Assembly: GCF_006170445.1 (NCBI RefSeq)
Contig: NZ_VCNA01000003.1
Coordinates: 124,001-188,000, forward strand
Length of the DNA stretch: 64,000 bases
Direction: 5' to 3'
Source: Brevibacillus dissolubilis
GTDB taxonomy: Bacteria > Bacillota > Bacilli > Brevibacillales > Brevibacillaceae
Part shown: positions 59,871 through 64,000 of the stretch, one piece after another
Layout of the letters: the number at the start of each line of letters is the position of its first letter
How positions within the stretch are numbered: the first letter of the stretch is position 1
Position numbers and translations under genes: made by a program
Notes under the pieces: generated by a model
Told to the model about the DNA's origin: nothing
The model's input: the letters and a program-made list of their open reading frames with translations, nothing else
Database searches by the model: none

Positions 59871-61178
59871 GGTGATGTGGATGCGGGTAAGTCTAAGCCC
59901 CTCTATCTCTTTAAGCGTAAAGGTCCAGCCGTCATGATCCCGGCTTTTGCCAGGTATTAATTCGACCAGCTCAATCGAAAGCCAGCCCGCCACGGTATCT
60001 GCATCTGTCTCAATATGAATATCGAGCAGTTCCTCAAGGTCTCGGATCAGGACCTTCCCGTCTACAGAATAGTGGTCTTCCGAAACCTTCTGGACTGGGG
60101 CAAGCTCATCCGTGTCAAACTCGTCGCGGATTTCACCGACGATTTCTTCCAAGATGTCTTCCATCGTCAAAATACCGGCTGTACCGCCATATTCGTCGAT
60201 CAGTACGGCAAGACCAGCCCGCTCTTTTTGCATGCGGGACAGTACGGTCTTGATCGGGATCGAATCGGTCAAGAACAGTACCGGACGGATGAAGTCTTCT
60301 AGCTTCAAATCCTTGTTGTCTGCGTATTTGATAAACATCTCTTTCATGTTGACCATCCCGATGATATGGTCCTTGTCCCCCTGTACGACAGGGAAACGGG
60401 TATATCCCTCTTTTTTCATGATCTCGAAGTTTTCCTTGAGAGTCAGATCGGTATACAGACAGACCATCTCGGTGCGCGGAACCATGATCTCACGGGCAAT
60501 CCGCTCGTCAAACTCAAAGATGTTATTCACATACGTGTACTCGGTTTTATTGATTTCACCGCTCTCCAGACTCTCAGAGAGGATGATGCGCAGCTCCTCC
60601 TCAGAGTGGGCTACATCGTGTTCCTTCGCAGGCTTGAGACCCATCATACGGATGATCCAACCCGCAGAACCATTGAGCGCCCAGATGAACGGATACATGA
60701 TTTTATAGAAAAAGAGCAACGGCTTGGAAAGCAGCAGGGTGATTTGCTCTGCTTTTTGAATCGCCACGGTCTTCGGGGCCAATTCTCCCACTACGACGTG
60801 CAAAAATGTGACAGATGCAAAAGCAATGATAAAAGAAAGTGTCGTCGCTACTGCCTCTGAGAGACCAAACTCTTCAAACAGCGGGTGAAGCAAATGCTCG
60901 ACGGTCGGCTCACCCAGAGCACCCAGACCGAGGGCTGTAATGGTAATACCCAACTGACAGGCTGACAGGTAGCCGTCTAAGTTGGCCAAAACTCGTTGTG
61001 CAGCTTGTGCGCTGGTGTTGCCCTCTGATGCAAGCTGGGCAATCTTCGTGCTGCGTACCCGGATCACAGCGAATTCTGCTGCTACGAAAAAAGCAGTCGC
61101 GGCAATCAAAATCGCGACCAAGGTTAAATTAATCAAACTCTCCAATTCAGTCCCGTAAAAAACGGGATTCACCTCCAC
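59853..61178 (-). CDS. CNNM/CBS-domain transporter-like protein (HlyC/CorC family)
   Basis: The 441-residue protein has an N-terminal CNNM (DUF21) membrane domain of about four helices. Two CBS domains follow (IMVPRTEMVCLYTDLTL and FLTDSIPIKTVLSRM regions), then a C-terminal CorC_HlyC domain (SEDHYSVDGKVLIRDLEELL). Members of this family are linked to magnesium export or cobalt resistance. The start is uncertain: the GTG at 61178 gives the longest frame, but GGAGGTGA lies just inside it and later TTG codons are possible. It is convergent with nothing and stands alone. Confidence 0.9.
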   Translation of the reverse strand: MEVNPVFYGTELESLINLTLVAILIAATAFFVAAEFAVIRVRSTKIAQLASEGNTSAQAAQRVLANLDGYLSACQLGITITALGLGALGEPTVEHLLHPLFEEFGLSEAVATTLSFIIAFASVTFLHVVVGELAPKTVAIQKAEQITLLLSKPLLFFYKIMYPFIWALNGSAGWIIRMMGLKPAKEHDVAHSEEELRIILSESLESGEINKTEYTYVNNIFEFDERIAREIMVPRTEMVCLYTDLTLKENFEIMKKEGYTRFPVVQGDKDHIIGMVNMKEMFIKYADNKDLKLEDFIRPVLFLTDSIPIKTVLSRMQKERAGLAVLIDEYGGTAGILTMEDILEEIVGEIRDEFDTDELAPVQKVSEDHYSVDGKVLIRDLEELLDIHIETDADTVAGWLSIELVELIPGKSRDHDGWTFTLKEIEGLRLTRIHITKKSSA

Positions 61179-61277
61179 GTGGGTTACAATGTTTTTATAG
61201 TCTGTTACAAATAGGTTATACGTATCAGCTGAAAGAAAGTTTCAAAATAGTTTTTCCTGATGTCGGGCTGGATGAAC

Positions 61278-61320
61278 CGCTCCTATAAAAAGAGGGAGCC
61301 ATGTACGGCCCCCTTCTTTT
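61278..61320 (-). terminator. terminator of ppiB
   Basis: On the minus strand AAAGAAGGGGGCC pairs with GGCTCCCTCTTT and is followed by TTATAGG; it lies just after the ppiB stop. Confidence 0.8.
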
Positions 61321-61331
61321 AGGCGAATGGA

Positions 61332-61760
61332 TTAGAGTACAACTACTTTCTCCATTTTGTCGCCTTGCTTGATGTTGTCTACGTGCTCCATGCCTTCGGT
61401 TACTTTACCGAATACAGTGTGTACACCGTCAAGATGCGGGAATGCATCGTAGCAGATGAAGAATTGGCTTCCGCCTGTGTCTTTACCTGCGTGCGCCATG
61501 GAGAGAGCGCCTTTTACGTGTTTGTGCGGGTTGCCTTTGGTTTCACATTTGATGGTGTAACCAGGGCCGCCAGTACCTGTACCATGTGGGCAGCCGCCTT
61601 GTGCGACGAAGCCTGGGATCACACGGTGGAAGTTAAGACCATTGTAATAGCCTTCGTTAGCAAGCTTCTCAAAGTTAGCTACAGTACCAGGTGCTTCTTC
61701 ATTGTAAAGCTCAAGCGTTACTTCTTTACCGCCTTCGAGCGTGATTTTCGCTGTTTTCAT
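61332..61760 (-). CDS. ppiB: peptidyl-prolyl cis-trans isomerase B (cyclophilin)
   Basis: PpiB speeds cis-trans isomerisation of proline bonds in the cytosol. The 142-residue protein is the length of the B. subtilis enzyme (143). It has [14 protein letters not shown] with the catalytic Arg, [19 protein letters not shown] and [32 protein letters not shown] precedes the ATG at 61760. It is a single-gene unit with its own terminator. Confidence 0.97.
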   Translation of the reverse strand: MKTAKITLEGGKEVTLELYNEEAPGTVANFEKLANEGYYNGLNFHRVIPGFVAQGGCPHGTGTGGPGYTIKCETKGNPHKHVKGALSMAHAGKDTGGSQFFICYDAFPHLDGVHTVFGKVTEGMEHVDNIKQGDKMEKVVVL

Positions 61761-61850
61761 ATGTATAAAACCCTCCTCAAACAAATTCTACTCTATCTTA
61801 ATCCATTCGTTCGGGTAATAGCAAGTTTTCACACAGGAAAGAGGCACTTG

Positions 61851-64000
61851 TTAGATGGACACGGTCTGTTGTTGGAGGATGGCATCGGAAATATAATTCG
61901 TCGTTGTGGATTTCTTGGCGATTTTTTTGATAGAAGCGGCCCGCTCGGCAATTGCTTCGACCGATTGGAAACTGCCCTTCCGGTAATAGACGCCCGCCAT
62001 TGACATCGTCAGACTGGGTGGATTCTCCCCTGCCCGGCTGCATTTGCTCATGATGTCTGCAAAATAAGTCGAAAACGTCGAAATGATATAATCGGTGATC
62101 AGATGTACCCGGTCTGGGGTGGTAATCATGATAAAATCGTCCCCGCCGATGTGACCGATAAAATCTGTCTTATTGCCATAATCGCGGATGCACTCGCGCA
62201 ACATCTGGGCGGTGCGGGAAATGATCTGGTCTCCCACCTCAAACCCGTGTTGATCATTAAAGTATTTGAATTTGTCCAAATCACAGTAGATTACGGTAAA
62301 ATCAACCCCGTGCTTCATCCGGTCGATCACCTCCCGCTCGATCCGGACGTTCCCCGGAAGACCTGTCAACGGATTGGCAAAGGTAGCCAGCTCCAGCTTG
62401 ATCGTGGTCATTTTGTCGAGCAGGTTCTGGACGGTGACGATGCCTAAGTACTTGCCTGTCTCGTCACAGATGATCACCACGTCATAGAGGTGGTAGGTGT
62501 CGCGTGCCATCGCGCGGCGGGCCACATCGTCTATCTTGTCTGTTGTGCGTACAATCAGAGGGTTTTTGTTCATGATTTGGGCTACGGAGCGCTCATAGTA
62601 GAGCGGGATACCGTACTGCCCGCCGAGTGTGCGGTAGAGCGCCGTGCGCATCAGGAGACCGACCGGCTTATCTTGCTCAAGTATGATAATGCTCTCCACC
62701 CGTTGATTCTGCTCAAAAATCTGATGAACCTGTCTGACCTTGGTGTCCCGCTCGACGCAGACGGCTTTGGTCAGGATCTCGGCTACCTCCGGCGTATCGT
62801 AGGCATCCTTGTAGGAGTCCATGCCGCGAAGCTTGTCTTGGGTCACCCGGATAAAATTCATCGCGTTGCCGTCGACGAGGGTGAGTCCCTTTTTCGGCTT
62901 GCCGAGGTAGTAGCCCTGTCCGTACGAGACCCCCAGCTCGATCAGCGTCTCCAGTTCCCGCTCGGTTTCGATACCCTCCGCAATGATTTTGCACTTCACC
63001 TTGTCTGCAAACTGGACGAAGGTCTCCAGCAGAGCCTGCTTGATCGAATCCATGTCGATATTGCGGATAAGCGACATGTCCAGCTTGATAAAATCAGGAT
63101 AAATCTCGGCAATTGACTCCAGACTGGAATACCCCGCGCCCGCGTCATCGACGGCGATTAGGTAGCCTTTTTTGCGGTATTCCTCGATGATCTTGCGAAA
63201 CACGGCGTAATTGCTGATCGCGTGCCGTTCTGTGATTTCAAATACCACATTGCTTGGCGCAAGCCCCAGCTCCTCCAGCATGTTCGTCACATCGCCGCGC
63301 AGGATATATGGGTCATCAATCGAACGTGGATCAAGGTTAATAAATAATTTTTGATTCGGCTTTAAAAAACGCACCTGTTCGAGCGCACGCTTGCGGCAGA
63401 TATGCTCCAGCCGAAATACCGTGTCCGTCTCCTCTGCATACGAAAACAGTGTCGCCGGTGAGTAAAACGGACTGTCCTCAGGTCCACGCGCCAATGCTTC
63501 CCAGCCAAGCGGCTCCCCATCCCGCAGTGAGACGATGGGCATGTACAGCATATGGACACTTTCATTGTTAAGCAATCGGTGAAACTGTGACACGTACGTA
63601 TATTTGTCCGAGGTTAAGCCATATTTGGCCATATGCACCGCATGTTTGACCGAGGTGTACATTTCTTTGACAATATCAATGCCCGGAATCGATGCATAGC
63701 CAACATGCAGCCGCATCTCTTCCCGGATAAAGTTCATGATATGGTGGTTGAGCATCAACTCGACCTGATGTTGAAAGGAGATGGATAACAGCCGGAAATC
63801 TTCCTCTTCACACCCTTTGGGGAATGCCACATAAATCGCAAAATCATCTCCCCACAGCTTCTGAATCGCCAACAGCTTTCCTTTGATCTCAAAAATCTGT
63901 TTGGCCGCTTGTGCGAGTACTTTTTCAAAGCGCAGCAAAATCCGCTTGGCTGCCGTATCTCCATACCGGTTCTCAATCTCCGTCAGCCTGACAATATCCA
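61851..64000 (-). CDS. GGDEF-EAL-CBS-GGDEF protein, 5' end beyond the window
   Basis: The frame stays open to the window edge, so the N-terminus is missing. At least 716 residues are present. First comes the end of a degenerate GGDEF-like domain (LWGDDF), then an EAL domain with complete residues (WEALARG, FEITERH, DDAGAGYSSL, IKLDMSLI, AEGIETE). Two CBS domains follow (VRQVHQIFEQNQRVESIIIL and VTVQNLLDKM regions), and a C-terminal GGDEF reads HIGGDDFIM. It could both make and break c-di-GMP, with CBS ligand control. A TTG at 63938 is not a start, because homology continues upstream. Confidence 0.9.
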   Translation of the reverse strand, partial: DIVRLTEIENRYGDTAAKRILLRFEKVLAQAAKQIFEIKGKLLAIQKLWGDDFAIYVAFPKGCEEEDFRLLSISFQHQVELMLNHHIMNFIREEMRLHVGYASIPGIDIVKEMYTSVKHAVHMAKYGLTSDKYTYVSQFHRLLNNESVHMLYMPIVSLRDGEPLGWEALARGPEDSPFYSPATLFSYAEETDTVFRLEHICRKRALEQVRFLKPNQKLFINLDPRSIDDPYILRGDVTNMLEELGLAPSNVVFEITERHAISNYAVFRKIIEEYRKKGYLIAVDDAGAGYSSLESIAEIYPDFIKLDMSLIRNIDMDSIKQALLETFVQFADKVKCKIIAEGIETERELETLIELGVSYGQGYYLGKPKKGLTLVDGNAMNFIRVTQDKLRGMDSYKDAYDTPEVAEILTKAVCVERDTKVRQVHQIFEQNQRVESIIILEQDKPVGLLMRTALYRTLGGQYGIPLYYERSVAQIMNKNPLIVRTTDKIDDVARRAMARDTYHLYDVVIICDETGKYLGIVTVQNLLDKMTTIKLELATFANPLTGLPGNVRIEREVIDRMKHGVDFTVIYCDLDKFKYFNDQHGFEVGDQIISRTAQMLRECIRDYGNKTDFIGHIGGDDFIMITTPDRVHLITDYIISTFSTYFADIMSKCSRAGENPPSLTMSMAGVYYRKGSFQSVEAIAERAASIKKIAKKSTTTNYISDAILQQQTVSI

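Overview
The window reads as chromosome of an endospore-forming, Gram-positive bacterium of the order Bacillales. It carries spoIVA, spoVIF, sleB, ypeB, spmA, spmB and a dacB-type carboxypeptidase. Shine-Dalgarno sites are strong (AAGGAGG type), TTG and GTG starts are frequent, and a T-box leader is present. Gene order follows the hbs-to-resABCDE-to-scpAB-to-ppiB part of the Bacillus subtilis map over almost its whole length. The fairly balanced base composition and the extra genes suggest a relative of Alicyclobacillaceae such as Tumebacillus, but that placement is inference. There are no rRNA or tRNA genes, no CRISPR array, no prophage and no complete insertion sequence that I can see.

Layout. 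1-480 is non-coding and unusually rich in hairpins. 0.5-18.3 kb is almost all on the minus strand: hup, spoIVA, a YphF-like lipoprotein, two [2Fe-2S] ferredoxins, a DUF2768 protein, spoVIF, the phospholipid and ribosome genes gpsA-plsY-der, the YIEGIA pair, a YphA-like protein, fni, the S1 protein gene, plsC, cmk, ypfB, a PilZ c-di-GMP receptor, the germination genes ypeB and sleB, a tiny Cys-rich protein and prsW. 18.4-23.2 kb is a more accessory block: ansA, an AlkD-like glycosylase, a membrane protein, a seven-repeat beta-propeller protein and a Uma2 protein. 23.3-36.2 kb holds glutamate dehydrogenase, an unusual toprim-helicase protein, a PIG-L deacetylase, mecA, a deacetylase lipoprotein and the ypbF-ypbE-ypbD-recQ-ypbB-fer neighbourhood.

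36.2-48.2 kb contains two hairpin repeat elements, a large GGDEF-EAL protein, a serine T-box ahead of an aminotransferase-serA operon, an ArsB/NhaD-type permease, a TetR-controlled FAD oxidoreductase with a clear promoter and operator, and a HAD phosphatase. 48.2-61.8 kb is again classic Bacillales core: resE-resD, resC-resB-resA, rluB, spmB-spmA-dacB, scpB-scpA, an M50 protease, a CNNM/CBS protein and ppiB. The window ends inside a GGDEF-EAL-CBS-GGDEF protein.

The most unusual signals are not protein genes. Two unrelated repeat families share one architecture: a conserved loop-like core held between perfectly complementary arms whose sequence changes from copy to copy. One family has three copies (19.5, 36.3 and 36.7 kb). 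The other has two copies in opposite orientation at 33-122 and 272-475. Also notable are a Twinkle/T7-gp4-like protein whose primase-type toprim site looks destroyed, a possible structured leader before the deacetylase lipoprotein, and a well-resolved TetR operator.
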